This document shows, piece by piece, positions 36,012 to 49,648 of a stretch of 64,000 bases of DNA (the first letter of the stretch is position 1; each line of letters opens with the position of its first letter). The stretch is from positions 22,308,248-22,372,247 of the forward strand of contig NC_083651.1 in assembly GCF_963576545.1 (NCBI RefSeq). Reading direction: 5' to 3'. Position numbers and translations under genes: made by a program. Under the pieces are notes generated by a model, which saw only the letters and a program-made list of their open reading frames with translations, did no database searches and was not told the DNA's origin. This DNA is from Limanda limanda. Taxonomy: Eukaryota; Chordata; Actinopteri; Pleuronectiformes; Pleuronectidae.

Positions 36012-39000
36012 GTGAGTTTGACTGAAGGTGAAAAGACCCCGAGTGTGCTTGTGATCATTACATTTTCTCCACCTGGGCAAACTTTCATCAACCCCACTGC
36101 GCCCTCTTTTGTCCAGATATGACGTTCATGATGTCTCTCTCTCTCTTGATCCTTGTGTCACACCTCCTCACCCGCTGGATGAGGAGGACATGACACACCC
36201 TCCGCCAGCTGCCTCTTTCAGTCTATCACATGTCTCACCCGCTGCTTGAGGCCATCTCCTCTTCTCCCCTGAGTAGCAGCCTCTGGAATGTTGTCATAAG
36301 CAAGGTTTTGGCTCTTTGCTTTTTCCCAGCAGTGACAGCTCAGGCTCTGCTCCCCACCATTTAACTGGAATGGCAAACAAAGGTTTCTAATGTTGACATT
36401 TGGTTTTTGAAACGTTTCCCCTGGCGTCGGCGTGGCAATACACAGAAGAAACCCTGTTGTTTAAAACAACACATGTTGTTGAATCCAAGGGGCGTCCACT
36501 GTAGTGTAGTCCTGTAACTATCCAGAGCACACATTCATAGTCAATAATTATGTCAACAGGGCAAAATAGTAAGTTAATTTAGTTATAACTGCAGTCAAAA
36601 GAAACAATATTAATTTAAATCAAAATTTATAACAATTAAATAACAGCAATGCAACATAATGTATGTATATGAAAATAATGTAATCTATGTGAAATTAAGC
36701 TTCTTTTGCCATTGAGGCTAAGAAAGTTCACAGACATGTTGGTGGAAATCAAAGGAGGCAACCTTCATACACAATGGAAGCAAAGTTATATAAGATGTAT
36801 TCAAAGCAAAACACAGGAAAGTAGAGACACTAATCATTCGATTAACTTCATGTTCAAGTATTTCACACTTTAAATTCTTCTTATAATTAATGCTGCTTTG
36901 ACTGAATTCATTGAACAGATGTGATTGAAGAAGTGTTTTTTTCTTTTTCCATTTTCATTCCCACTCAAATTTGATGTCTGCACCTTTTTCATGGTCAAGG
37001 GCCTTTAATGAATATGACAGAATTTTGATTGAATGTGAATTATAAACTGTGCACACGAATTGCAAAGCACATGTATTTTCTTTTACAATAAAGATTTATT
37101 CTGGCACACTCATAAAATCACAGAACATCAGGGTCGATGCCAGTGTTAATTTTGATGAGTACACGTCACAGCGGAACTCAACTTAAGTCAAGGACTTCAT
37201 CTGAGTCACTGGGCATGTTTTCTCTCAACTTTCCCTCCCGAGACGGCCATGAGCTTACTCCAGGAGACGAAAAATCTCTCTCCTGCAGTAAAAAAAGGGA
37301 ACAGCATCATAAAACCCAACCAGGGGCTTGTTAAATCAAGCTACTGTGTGCAGGTCAAGGAAGGAACACGCTGTCTCTGTAATGCAGTGATGACAACTAC
37401 TGACATTTCAAGGAATTCTATCATATTCATTCCAAATATTCATATACCTTATGTCCTTCTTTTTCTGTCCCAGAACTCTCGGCGTGTCTCAGCTTCGCCT
37501 CTCAGCAATTTTCAGGGAGGGACACTTTAGACAGAACTTAGCTGCAATTTTACACTTTAATGTTTAGAGAAATCATCACACAGCCTCTGTAAACCAGTCC
37601 ATCTGAGATGTATTTGCAGACCCTGCAGCTGTACCCATCACTGTGATTCTCATTCTGTAGCATGGCCACACAAACACATGAACCTTAGGAATATTGTTTT
37701 GATTCAGCCGTTCTTCCGGTTCCTTCTACCTGTCTCGTGGTGCAGTGAGGTAGAAGTTAGCACCGTTCACTCTCGGTTGCAGAGCAATGAATCATGCTTG
37801 AGGATAATGAAGAAGGAGGGCATCATGAGTCATCCATCAGGGGCTGGCCAGTGATTTTCCATTTAGCTCTGTCTCTCTAGGTTGGACCTCACACAATTAG
37901 CACCCCACCACCTCCGCACAACCCCTTCAGAATACTGTGTGAATCACAGGAAATTGTCAGGAGAATTGTTTTGGGATGACTGTCAGTCAGCATCGCGTGG
38001 CCGCCGGCCCTCCTCGCTCGTCATGTCGAAAGGAATCTGAAGACTTTCATAGCAAACAAAAATGCACATCACAACACATGAAGCATCACACACTCCCTGC
38101 AGTTTTGAGCACAATGAAAGGAGACAGTTGAGCTAATGTAAGCATCTGTGGTTTTGATCTATCCAACATGACAGCTCGGATAGCGTTATGTAGCCGTTGC
38201 AGAATTCCTTAAATAGTGGTGTCATGTCTCATGCAGAACAGATGGCCAGGTGGCCCGTTCCCTCGACGATATCAGCAATTCAATCAATCCCTACATCTGT
38301 TTAGTTAATAAAGGATATTTGCTCCTCAGCTGGTTTGGCGGTGGCTGGTCAGCTGGAGGCTAAACCCACGGCTCTTTCTGGCCTCTTTGATTGCTAATTA
38401 TAAGCCTGGTCCGACTCTCTGGAGTCGAGACCTCATATTTGACTCCAGATCTGTATTCGCCTCTACTCACTCCCACCATGTCTTTTTCATTTTCTCATGC
38501 TTCTTCATTTAATAGAAGTTTTGTTCTGTAAAGCCTTGACTAATCTTTGAATATTTTCACAGGAAGAAAATTAAGACTTGTAGGGATGCTACATGTTGGA
38601 TAGTTTGTAAGGGTATACATAGGCAGTCCCATCACTATTGTAAAGCCCATTTTTCAAAATTGGTTACATCTATATCAGATCACAAAAAGCCACTAAAATA
38701 TGAATCATTATTTTGTTCTGCTCAGTCTTGACTTAATCTGTATTTAAATCTATTGTAAGACCTCTTGGCTTTGGAAATTTAATACAAAATGGCAGTGAGG
38801 TTTGTGGTAGTGTCTTATCTCGTCTTTCCTAAATCCAAAATAATTCCACACAATCGGTTTATCTCCACTCACTTTTGCATTGATACATTTTATTGTCGCT
38901 CACTGAATAGATGTATTTATCCAGATTGCCGAAGGTGGTTTGAAGATATTTAGTGTTAAAGACATAATAATCCTCAAACATTGATCACAAAGCTCCTTGA

Positions 39001-40838
39001 AGATAAATGCATGGTGCAAAAGACTTTCTTCTTCATGAAGCACATCCCCGCCACCAGCACCAGTTTGAATGATGTCATCTCCCCGAGCCACCGGAATCCA
39101 TATTGAATTGTCTGCTGTCTCATTTGTCTTCCATCTTCTAATCCTGCCATTTACTGGGTCGTTGGCTTTGGGGCTTTGGGAAAAAATATCCAATCCCGAA
39201 AAATCTCGGAGAAGTCATAGAAAATTATTTAATAAATTGTTTGTGGCTGTTAAATTATAATGTTTTAAAAGTGGTATTTGTATTGTTCAGTGAAAAAAGC
39301 TTGAGCAGACATGCAATCACTGAGGTATGGTTATAGTAAGCTTCTACAGTTAGGCTATATCATTATTGCCTGGAGTGATGCTCACTTGAGGTACAATATA
39401 GAATTCATACATATGCAAAATGAAGACTGTGCGGGGGGAAATTCTGCATTCAATAATTAAGATTCGATGCTATTTAAAGCTTTGAGTATGGAAGGGTAGT
39501 GATTATGTGTGGAACAGTGGACCAGTTCAGCCTGTGGTGCATACAGTACGTCTGCAGGCTACTGGGAAATTAAACCGCAAACAGAAAAAGTTCAGGCTTC
39601 TACTTCTGGCAGTTGTTTTGAAGGGCTCTTAAAATAACTATTTATACCGGCTTAGGGTGAGCTTACAGGCTGACTGCAAGAGTTCTCTGACAAGAGAGAA
39701 GCAGGAGTGGCAACATAAAGCGCAGGAGGAGCAAATGCAGGCGATGATTCCCATACACCAGCTTCTGCATTGTGGAAGGAAAGCGATTTTCCACCTTCCT
39801 GCTGGGTGCTAAATTAAACCGTGACAGAATGAGTCAGGCCATCTTCCTCGGATATCCATGAATGAGTCAGGCCATGACTTCTGTTGAGAGGCACAATTAT
39901 TACAATTAAGCTGATGGGACATAGTTACAGTCTGTCAAGGCACTGAAGAGATACTGAAGGTTGGAGAACGGTAACATCCCCGCTGAGCAGTGTGTGTTCT
40001 ACAATAACACTGTCATTAAATATCTGTCTCTGAGCCAATGATTGTTTCATCACTTGGATTCTGTTGAGTCACCAGAAGAAAGTCTGTGTAAATGTTAAAA
40101 AGAAAGAAGAGCAAATGACTCCATGTTTCATTGTGGTTTTATTCTGGAAGGAATCATTGCTCTATTATGGCTGATACATTGATTAACCACAATAAAACAG
40201 GTAAATGGTTCTGTTAGGTTGTAGCTTATCAGTTTAGGTCTATTATTGACTCAAGCCATGAAGCCTCCTTCTTCACAGGTCCAATTAATCTGTGTTGAGA
40301 CCTAAAAATCCCCAGAAATGTTGTCCTAAATCTGACCATGACCCATTATCTGAAAGCCGAGACCTGGAACTGTGAACAACCGAGAAACACTGGAAAAGTT
40401 TTTGCCATACCTAATGTTACTTTATTAGCTTTCTCCCCTCTGCCTTGTTGTGATGCATAATCCGTCCTCTCATAAAAAATCCTGTTTACTGTTATTCTTC
40501 TTTGCTGATTGAAATAGCAGCGTGGCTAACTTCATCCAACTGTGATTAGAATTGACAGTAGCTTTTAAATCACTTTTTATTAACAGGAAATATACACACT
40601 CAGATAAAACCAGTTTTCCATTTTATTCCACTGGTTGATGCTGTAAAGACACTTATAATAATAACTAACATAATTATCCTCATTATATTCGCAAAATGTC
40701 GGGTTTACCTTAATGTGCATATGTACAAAAGAGTGAGAATAAACTTTGTTATCACACCCATCAATCAAACTGAATTAATGACTTTATATCGATGTTCTAA
40801 CACCCGGTCTCTCTCCTCCTTTGTCTCTTGTTCTCCAG

Positions 40839-40973
40839 GGTCACGTTTTGCCACCTTCCCTTTCAGAGCAAATGGCTGTACGTGGGGACGGAGCGCGGCA
40901 ACACACACATGGTCAACATCGAGTCCTTCGTTTTGTCCGGATACGTCATCATGTGGAACAAGGCCATAGAGCT
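40839..40973 (+). CDS. stxbp5l: Tomosyn exon C, WD40 propeller
   Basis: The 135-nt exon is entered in phase 2 and left in phase 2. The acceptor is 'cttgttctccag', the donor 'gct|gtgagta'. It encodes VTFCHLPFQSKWLYVGTERG and then NTHMVNIESFVLSGYVIMWN, KAIEL. This is the most strongly conserved part of the tomosyn N-terminal propeller, and the match to vertebrate tomosyns is near-identical. 'NTHMVNIESF' resembles STXBP5L, while 'VTFCHL' resembles STXBP5. It splices directly to exon B, giving a continuous frame across a 6.4-kb intron. Confidence 0.96.
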
Positions 40974-43900
40974 GTGAGTAGCTAACGCTCAAAGAGCTGG
41001 AGATCAGCAAAACAGTGGTAACAGCCATGATGATGACAGAGATGCTTTCTAATGTAATGGTCCTGATGGTGGTGCTGTGGACGGCACTGGTTCATACAGT
41101 ACATGCACAGTGAAATATTGAGTGGCAGTTAACTTGGTCCTCTGCTGATGCCTTCTCTCTAAACTATGATTCATCAGTGGTGACAAACAGAAAGTTTACT
41201 TGTCTCAAGAATCATATCTCTGAAAGCTTATCTCTGTTGTGCCTTTCTAAACTGAACAAGTGATATCTTTGTTGGTATCGTGTAGTTTTCAGCCACTTGA
41301 AATGTCATTGATGATTATTTCCTGGTTCTTTGGGGCCTGACGACATATGATAATATGTAGAGAAGCAATCATCACAGGGATTTCATTGGTTTAGCATTAG
41401 GGGAATATGTGGATGGTTTGTTTCAGTGTAATCATGCTGCAGATTGTAAATGAATGGCACCGTCAAGTGAACAAATGGGGCGCAGCTCTGTTGAACGCCT
41501 GTTTGTTTCTTTTGGGTTTCACCCACCTACACGCTGTGCATGTGGTGTTAGCCTGACAAGTCCCCTGCTGCAGTGTCAGTCACAAGTCACTTTCATAGCG
41601 AACCAGCTTGTTGCCTTGTGACAGCCCAAACTGGGGAGAGCAGTCACAACACTGGTGTTTCTGTGTGGGAGGTCTGTCTGCCAATCACTTCTTGAGTCTC
41701 GGAGGCCAACTCAGTGTTTGAGATTTGAGCAGAACATTTTGGTTTGTTTATTTCTTGCTGTACGGAGGACTCTCCATTTTACTTTGCATCTTATGATCAG
41801 AATTTCCTAAGTTTCTTAAAAAGTCTAAAAATGTGTGACAGGAATTTTCAGTGATGAGTTCTAATTTGTACTTTGTTAATTGAAAAAGGTGTTTTTCAAT
41901 CCTAATGCCTTCCATGAAAAAAAACACTGCTTCATTTACATTTTAGGATATTATTACATCTAAGTAAAATCATTATTATTTTAGTTTCATAAACATAACC
42001 AGTCATTCTAAGGCTTTGTCTCCTTTAGTCTTAAATCTGGACTCTGAAATAGTTAAAAGACTTACACTGGCAAATGTGCACAAACACAATTGAAAGAGAG
42101 CAGCTGCACAACACAGTGGGTGAAGATACTGTGTAGAAGAGATGCATTTGAAAACAAGTGTATATATAATCACATTTCAGACAAAGAGGTGGATGAAGTT
42201 GGGAGATCACATTTACAATCTGTATTATGGACAATCTATATTTTGTTCTGTTTGAGCTTGGAAGACAATGTATAATGTATTCTATATTTTCTAACCATCA
42301 GCCTTTCTGAAGTGGAGTTCATTAGAAGTTGAACTAGTATAGAGAGAATCTTCTCTCATCAACACACACAGCGACTGGGGAGTTTCATAGTTTGGCTGTG
42401 GACGTTTTCTACCAAACATGAATAGGGATGAGTGGGGACTCTGTTATTTCTGTGGTGGAACGTCTAGTGTGCAAAGGAGAAATGCTCCACTCTGTGCGCT
42501 GTTTACAAACAGCAGAGTGAGAGTCATTTAGTGAGTGTGTGCATCTGTGTGTGCGCGCATGTGTATGTGCGCCTCCCCAGAGTTTGTTTGTGTGCCAGCC
42601 GTTCACAGATGCATTAATTGAACACAAACCAAAGTATGCTCTCTGGAAAAATAATCAATTATAGCGACAGTTCAACTGGGGCCAACGATCTCAAACAGGA
42701 GGGCCGTGGCTCTCATTGAAATTCAAATGGGTTCTCAACATATTTTAATGCACAATTTCATCTCCAGGAGATTAATTCTACAATGAGATATAAAAAATGA
42801 GATGCAAGGGGGAGATGGAAGTAAACACAGCAGTGTTGCACGCATGCTGCCGCAGTTCATAGATCCCTCTGATGAACAGAATTATGTTTACGCCTGGCAT
42901 CATGTCAGCCATAGTCAACATTGCTATGTTTGGCTTTTTCTTCCACTGAGATTGTCAAATGAAGAAAAAGCTCCCAGCGTCCTCCTGGTCCAACCTCTTT
43001 TCAATGAATAAGTAGTGTTCAAATGCAAATGAGCTATGCAGATACAGACCGTACATGGAAACACAATAGAAACCCTATAGATAACATTAAACATATGCAA
43101 ATGAATGGATTGTTAGGGTCTGGCAAATGTTCACGTACATTCACACATTGTCCTTGTTTTTCTTTTTGTTTAAAGCATGGCTAACATTTTTATAGTTATT
43201 TGTATGAACCCCAAAGCATAAGTATAAGGTTAATTATAGTCTATTGTCTTGGTAAATGTGGAATATAACATGCATGTGACAAGTACCTGTAAGTCTTTCT
43301 CTATATTAAGGCTGCAGGGCCTGTGGCGATTTGGCAGGTTGGGTGAATAGCCTGTGAAGTAGCTGCTGCAAGAATGGAGGATCAGATCAGAGATGGCACT
43401 GTCACTGAGCTGAAGTCGCTATGGAGACACAGTCATGAAAACTGCAGTCAACATGTCTCAATGTCAGGTCCTCAGGCTGAAGAGATGTTAAAGAAAAGCT
43501 TGCAGTGTTTCTCAAACTGATTTTAGCAGTGTTGTAATTCTAAGTCAATACTGTCTATAGAGAACTCTGTTTCACACAACTCAGTATTTGTTAGGTTATT
43601 TACTCCATCTCGGCCTTTAGTGGACACTAGATTTATATACATGTTAACATCACACAAACAATACAACTGAATGAAATGTCTTTCTGTATTTTTACCAAAG
43701 CAAAGAAGTATTGCAGAATATATGGTTGGAAGGTCACACTTGAATTACTTGGGATTAAAGTGCTCTGTCCATACAAACATGAAACAGCAGACATTATAAA
43801 AGAGTCAGCATTCATGATATGTGAATACTGTGAATCATATCTGAATATTTATTCAAAACATCTGCTATTCGTAAAGCTACAGTCGGTAGGATTTCAAAAA

Positions 43901-46900
43901 AGAAGAGGAGAGAGAGAAAGATATAATTTAAAGGAATACAACTTCCAGACACCTTCATCATTTCTGAGCTCAAGCAGTGATTGAAACTTGGTCAGACTCT
44001 GCTCCTGCCTCTGATTGGTGGTTTAGAAATGGGAGCGTAGGATTCTTTAAATTGCATTATGTCTCTGCAAGGCATCCTCAGGGATCTGATGATTTAAGGC
44101 TTGTCTAAGGCTTCCAAGGTGCAGTTGCCCGTGAGTACACAGAGGGTAACGTTGCGGCTGCAGGTAAGAGGAAGAGATCGATGAGCCTCTCGTCCATGTC
44201 TCCTTCACGGCGCTGACCCGATCTCCTTCGCACTGGCCTGATCGCTCTTAGTTTTCACTCAGTGTCAGTATACCAATGAGTTTATTTGTAAACATTATCA
44301 CACAGACAAAACTTACGGGTTCATTAAACAGTCATGTCCTCCAATGACACTCAAAACTCCCTGTCATCTGCGACAAGATAACTCCACCCCCCCTAGCCTG
44401 AGTGCCATGCAGGACAGCCAATAAGCTTTATTGTAAATGTTTCTTTCTTCACATTTAAATGTAAAAACTGGATGATTATACACATAGAAGTGACAATATT
44501 TGTTATATAATAGCAATAGCAAAGCATTTGCCCTTACACAGTCTTATTTAATTATTTCCGTCTCTCTGACTCTTCAGAAATATTGTCTCCTGAGCTGAAT
44601 GCACAGCTAATGCTCACTGGAAATAAAGGAGAGGAACAACATCCAAGTTCTATAGCGCTATAGTTTTGAGTTTTGCAGCAAAGAAAACATGAAAACAACT
44701 CAAAAAAGAGGAAAATGTTGGCTGCTTGTTTGAAATGTCTTTGTCTCTGTTTACACTAGGTGAAAAGGATTGTGGGTAAACTATGGGTTAAGAAAGAGCC
44801 AATGAAGAGGCTAGCTCAGGATGCAGCTGAGTGGCTGAGCTGTGTTCTATTAGCAAACGTGGGTGTTGTGATTTCTGAGCACATGTCTCCTTTCTTCCTC
44901 TTCCTCCTCGGTGCACGTCTTCTTCTGAAAACCTCAACATTATCTGCGCCGAAACTTATTGACTCCATGTCAGCAGATGGTTAAAGTTCTACAATTACAC
45001 ACGACCAGATTTAGGAAACAGAAAAGGTCTCCTCATGGATTCACATCACCACAAACTAATATCAGGAACACAGAGATGCTGTAGATGCACATTTGACTCT
45101 ACGTGTTTCTGCTCAACCAAACAGAAGACTATCATAGAGGAATTAAGAGATTAGCAATAAACTGTTAACATTAGCGTTGAGTCAGTTTAATGGTTGTCTC
45201 TGAGGAGGTAGCAGAGAGGATTATGTACTAACCAGAAGGTCGGGGGTTCAATCCCCAGCGACTCCAGTCTGTATTACAAATTGTCTTGTGACAAGATACT
45301 GAGCCCCAAATACCTGAAGGCTGTGCCGACAGTGGGTGAATGTTGTGTGATTGTGTGTGTGAGTGGGTGACTGCACCTTGTACTTTAAACCAGTTGGACT
45401 GGCCGATTAGACTGGAAAAATACTGTATAAATACAGTCCATCTACCTAATGTTGTGTATCAAAAACTTTCTGTAAATAAATAGATATACAACCACACAAT
45501 ACGTTTGTATGTTTAGACATTGCTTTGCCTTCTGACATCTCATTTTACCTCTATAACAGATGGAGATGTACAGGAGACATCACAATGTTGTATCAAGCCT
45601 CTGCATGTGATGCCACTTGAATATTACTCACTATACAATTCAAACATGTCACATACTTGACATCTCTGCAGTTGACATGCTTTTCCTGCCTTGTCTTCCT
45701 CCTCCTTAATCTGTCACATCGATTATTTTGTCTTTCCTGTGATTGGTTGCCATGGCTCCACTGGCTCCGCTTCAGCTCAAGGTGTCTGTGCATTTGCGTA
45801 TGTGTGTGTGTGTTATTCCTTTATAACCCTCAATTGTATTATAACATGTTCTGCCTCCTGGAAGCTGCAGTTAAAAGAATGGTTTAATTTGAGCAATTTG
45901 AGTGTCGTCTATTAATCTAAAAAGTATTCATCTGTCTAGTTACACAACAGATAATGTTGTTTACCTTTGTCTCTGAGATTATTTGTTAACTAGCGCAGGG
46001 ACACAAGTATTGTAAATGAAGCTTTCACACTTCAATAGTAGCAACAGTTCCATTTCGGCTTGATGATACTTGTAGATACTTTTCTGGCATTCAACGTCCC
46101 AATTAGCAATTCCTCAGAATTGTAAACCAACAACCACAGAGGCAGTGGGGACAGAGGACAGACAGAGGACGTGTGCCATTTTATATCCATCTGGACAAAG
46201 TAGGACTTCATGATGTCCTTGGCTGTGACCAGCTCCAGATCCCGCTGGTTAATGTGGACAAGCTCTCAAAGGCTCTCCAATGATGCTCCATCTCAGTTTT
46301 GGTGGAGCCCCTCATGCAGATATTACACACATTCATTACAAAAACAAAAAATCTCAGAAAAAAAGCATTGAACTTGAAATGTGGTTACTCAAAAAACTAC
46401 AGAAGATATCAAAAAACTAATTTAAGTTTAATATATGAGATCCATTTAAAGTTTGAATAAAGTCTATAGCACAGAGTATGGAGAGGTAGACTCAGCTAAA
46501 TTCTGGAAGGTGCTACTGGCAGTTTTTATTCAGATGGAAGCAACTCAACTTTAAAGTGATGTAATGTGTTTTAAAGTGACTAACTCTGTTTTTCCTGTTT
46601 AAACGCACTATTCAAGAGTAAAATTATCGTTTTCTTCTAACATCCTGATTTGAAATGTGTGCTTTTCAAAAACTGGCCTTGTCAAGTGAAAGGCAACATT
46701 ATCAGGAGTCAGTCAGGAACTCATCTCGATTCACATATTCTCCTCCACAGAGTGATGACTTTCATTAACCAAAGAAAACAACCTTACTTATACAATAGCA
46801 AGCATTTGCCCCTGGTCAAATCCGCTGTATCCAAAACTCAATAGCTGCTGCAAATATTTTCTTTTTGACAACTTAATATTTAGTGTGTGTGTGTGTGCGT

Positions 46901-48484
46901 GTGCTGTTATTGTGAGGTTTGTTCATGTACAACTTATTGTCTAGGCTCAAACGAGCATATGATTGTTGAATTTCACTGAATTTTTTGTGCTAGATGGCTT
47001 GTGCAGCCAGATTTACCCGTTTTTGCACTGTAGATGCTGAACAGGTGTCGTGTGTCGTGGATGTTTTGGTGATACCTTTGCCTTTTGCTTCTCAGATTGT
47101 CGAACGGGAAGATATTGGGTTGTTTTTATCGCCCTGCCACAGCAGGCATAACTAAATGGTCAGTAATGAACGTGTCAGTCACACTTTACCTCACCTTCCC
47201 ACATCAGCTCACATTTAAGTCACTATGCTGTATGGGCTGCTACAGTGAAGCTGGCCACTGACCAAGGGGTTCTTGGAAAAATCGTAGTTTTTATTTAATG
47301 CTGTAAGTTTTGGGAGAACATTTGATTAACTCAAAAGCAAGACTTCTCTTCTCTTCTGCATTTGTCACAATCCCATATAATACTGACAGATTATGTCGCC
47401 GTGTGAGTTCAATTTGGCAAAAATATTTGTCATCTGAGTCCATTTTATTCTTATAATTATAGATTGTATTAGAATTCAATTAAGACATCATGATACATGA
47501 TATAATTATTGATGCATCAAAGTCCCCCTCGGGTGAAAACATGTAGTGCTTTCCCCTGTGTGCCTTTCAGAAGATATAAGATTTATTTCAGTCAAAAGTC
47601 AACTCCACAGCTGACCTACCTCGAAATTGTGCTTAAGTTCAGCTCTTTCAGTAAATATACTCGGTTCCTTCCCACCCTTGATATTTTGCTCTTTGTCTAG
47701 TAATTACAGTTAGAACAGTAATTTGTTGAACACTTTATTACCGAGCCATGGGAGTGATTTTTTTAGGTTTTAAATAAGAGCATAAGTGGATTTGACTTTT
47801 CATACGTTCTGCTGGGTTTGGAGAGTGTAGTGAGGTTGAGCTCTATGTGCAGCTCCTAATTATCTCTGTGTGCAGCCTTATTTCCTCATGCGCCACACTG
47901 ATATTTTAAAGAAAAACAGAACAACTTTTAAACATGCCCTTTTGAAATGGACTTTAAGCTGGGCGTGTGATAAAGCTGGCTGCAGCTTTCCTTCTCTAAA
48001 AGTGACCTGCAAAGATTTAGCCGTAGCAAGTTAAGCCGGACTGTGGGACGCAGTCATCCGAACCCTGAAGCTGCACCACCACTGCTGCACAAAGAGCTGG
48101 TCACCTTTTTATTCAGAGTTTAGTGGAGCTCGACTAAGTATGCAGAATCTCTAACTGGTGTCTGTTGTCCTCCCAATCAAGGAGTCCCAGCCTAAACTGC
48201 TAAAGAGGGCACAGTCACCTGATTTAGAGTGTATTCATATTGAACACAAATGTGGATGCCGTTCCCTGGATAAAGTCAAGTATTCTCTTCTATACAGTGC
48301 TTGTTAATATCATTTTACCTTGCAGCATGTTACACACTATGCTTTTGGACCAAACAAGAATATGTGACTTGTATGCAAAGTGTAAAACTGTATAATAACT
48401 CATTAGTCATTGCTTCCACGTTGTCTCCAAACAAAGAGATATGGGTCTTTTTCATCCCTCTTTTATGTCTCCCTCTCATCACAG
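40974..48484 (+). other. Tomosyn intron C-D (7.5 kb)
   Basis: It contains one recognisable dispersed repeat (45206-45452) and otherwise unremarkable AT-rich DNA. A slightly GC-richer patch at 44130-44230 has possible weak splice signals but no supported exon. Confidence 0.75.
45206..45452 (-). repeat. Reverse-orientation copy of the 'tatagcgctttt' repeat family, diverged
   Basis: The plus strand contains 'gaaggtcgggggttcaatcc' (B-box-like), 'gacaagatactgagcccca', 'gtgggtgaatgttgtgtga' and an end with 'ataaatacagtccatctacc'. The order is the reverse of the element at 15504-15797. The 'agcgctatataaat' part has decayed to 'tactgtataaat'. Confidence 0.65.
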
Positions 48485-48548
48485 AGCAACTAAAACTCAT
48501 CCAGGACCTGTGGTTCATTTGAGCGACAGCCCAAAGGATGAAGGCAAG
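48485..48548 (+). CDS. stxbp5l: Tomosyn exon D, WD40 propeller
   Basis: This 64-nt exon is entered in phase 2 (it completes the leucine codon left by exon C) and ends in phase 0. The acceptor is 'ccctctcatcacag' and the donor 'aag|gtgagtag'. It encodes ATKTHPGPVVHLSDSPKDEG and K, matching the tomosyn sequence after 'WNKAIEL'. 'TKTHPGPVVHLSDSP' agrees with STXBP5L as I recall it, whereas STXBP5 has 'SKSHPGPVVHISDNP'. The exon is followed by a 7.6-kb intron that carries the LINE insertion. Confidence 0.94.
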
Positions 48549-49517
48549 GTGAGTAGGCAGATGAAAGAAACACCACAGACACCTCCTGGTTCTCCTCGAG
48601 CACCAACTCCTAACCTGATCACTTTCTGCAACATAGATCCCCCCCCCGACCTATTTCCCTGTGTTAACTTGTGCCTGTAGCCAAATCCTTTCCTTCATCT
48701 GTCATTCAACCTCCTTCTGCTGTCACTGCATTTGCCTCTTTTCTTTGCCTATTGTCTATTTCCTTCCACTTTCCTTTTCAAGTCTCACCTCTCACTCTCT
48801 CAGCTCCTCTGAGTGGCTTACCCGCCTCACACCATTCTCCCTATAGTATCTCTCCTTGTTGCTTTCATGTGTCTTTCTTCACATACACACGCAGATGATT
48901 TGAAGTGCGAGGGACTTGCAGGTAATATCTTCTGAGGACGGTCGAGTTTCTCAGGGTCATGTCGCAGTCAGATTGGCAGGAAGGATGTCAGGCTGAGGTT
49001 GCTGTAAAAAGTGAGGTCGCTGAAGAGCATATTGATTTTTCTCAATGGATTTTTTCTGCCTTTGGGTCAAACCAGACTTGACAAGCTGTGAAGACATAAA
49101 GACGAGTTTGCAGCTGCTCTCGCACACTGTAGTCACAGGACAAAGGAAGGAGTGCTGTGGGTAGCATTAGAAAATGGTATTAATGTAATGTAAAGGCTAA
49201 GGATAGATACAGGATTCTACAAGAGTTCTTATTTCTCAAAGCTTTTTCTGTTGCTTATTATTCACTTTTAGTTGTGGTAAATATAAAGCCGACAGTTCCA
49301 GCTTCCTAATTACGACTGGGGTATGACAGTAGGGAAGCGACATTAATTCATATCAAATAAATTTTGATTGCTCCACTGGAAACTATACACTTGTACTAAT
49401 TGTTGTAAATTATGCAGGCACCTTTTGCTTACAGTAGCTCAGCCTCGCAATCCAAAAACAGCTTTGAGGATTTCAGGATAATCTTAAATAAAATGTCAAG
49501 TTGTAACATATGTGTTT
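48549..49517 (+). other. Tomosyn intron D-E, part before the LINE
   Basis: Pyrimidine-rich after the donor (48650-48890) and then ordinary AT-rich DNA. It ends at the left target-site duplication of the LINE. Confidence 0.75.
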
Positions 49518-49530
49518 AAAATCCATCATA
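49518..49530 (+). repeat. Left target-site duplication of the LINE
   Basis: 'aaaatccatcata' here is repeated exactly at 55123-55135 after the A-tail. The core 'atccatcata' is certain; the leading A residues could belong to the tail on the right side. Confidence 0.9.
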
Positions 49531-49648
49531 GACTTCCGGTTGGCTACAGAACAGGATGGCGGGTTGAGCACTTTGCTCCCGCGAGTCAGCGTATTATTAA
49601 CCCCCGCTAACTTAATTAAAACATAACGAAGTGGTCTCTTTTAAGATT

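Larger units (their letters stand above)
34445..40838 (+). other. Tomosyn intron B-C (6.4 kb)
   Basis: The intron has a consensus donor and the acceptor 'ctcttgttctccag'. It includes the pyrimidine-rich tract at 35399-35538 and the 81-nt candidate cassette exon at 35931-36011. The rest, including a 97-codon minus-strand open frame at 38900-39193, shows nothing that I can identify. Confidence 0.8.

Noticed and set aside
38900..39193. 97-codon minus-strand open frame with 'IPVARGDDIIQTGAGGGDVL'
   Set aside because: It looks slightly protein-like but has no recognised homologue and no supporting neighbour exons, and frames of this length arise by chance in 64 kb.
44130..44230. GC-richer patch with possible splice signals in intron C-D
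   Set aside because: No open frame fits the phase-2 junction between exons C and D, and those two exons join perfectly without it.
45240..45260. B-box-like 'ggttcaatccc' suggesting a tRNA gene
   Set aside because: No matching A box, acceptor stem or cloverleaf could be built. It belongs to a reverse-oriented dispersed repeat.
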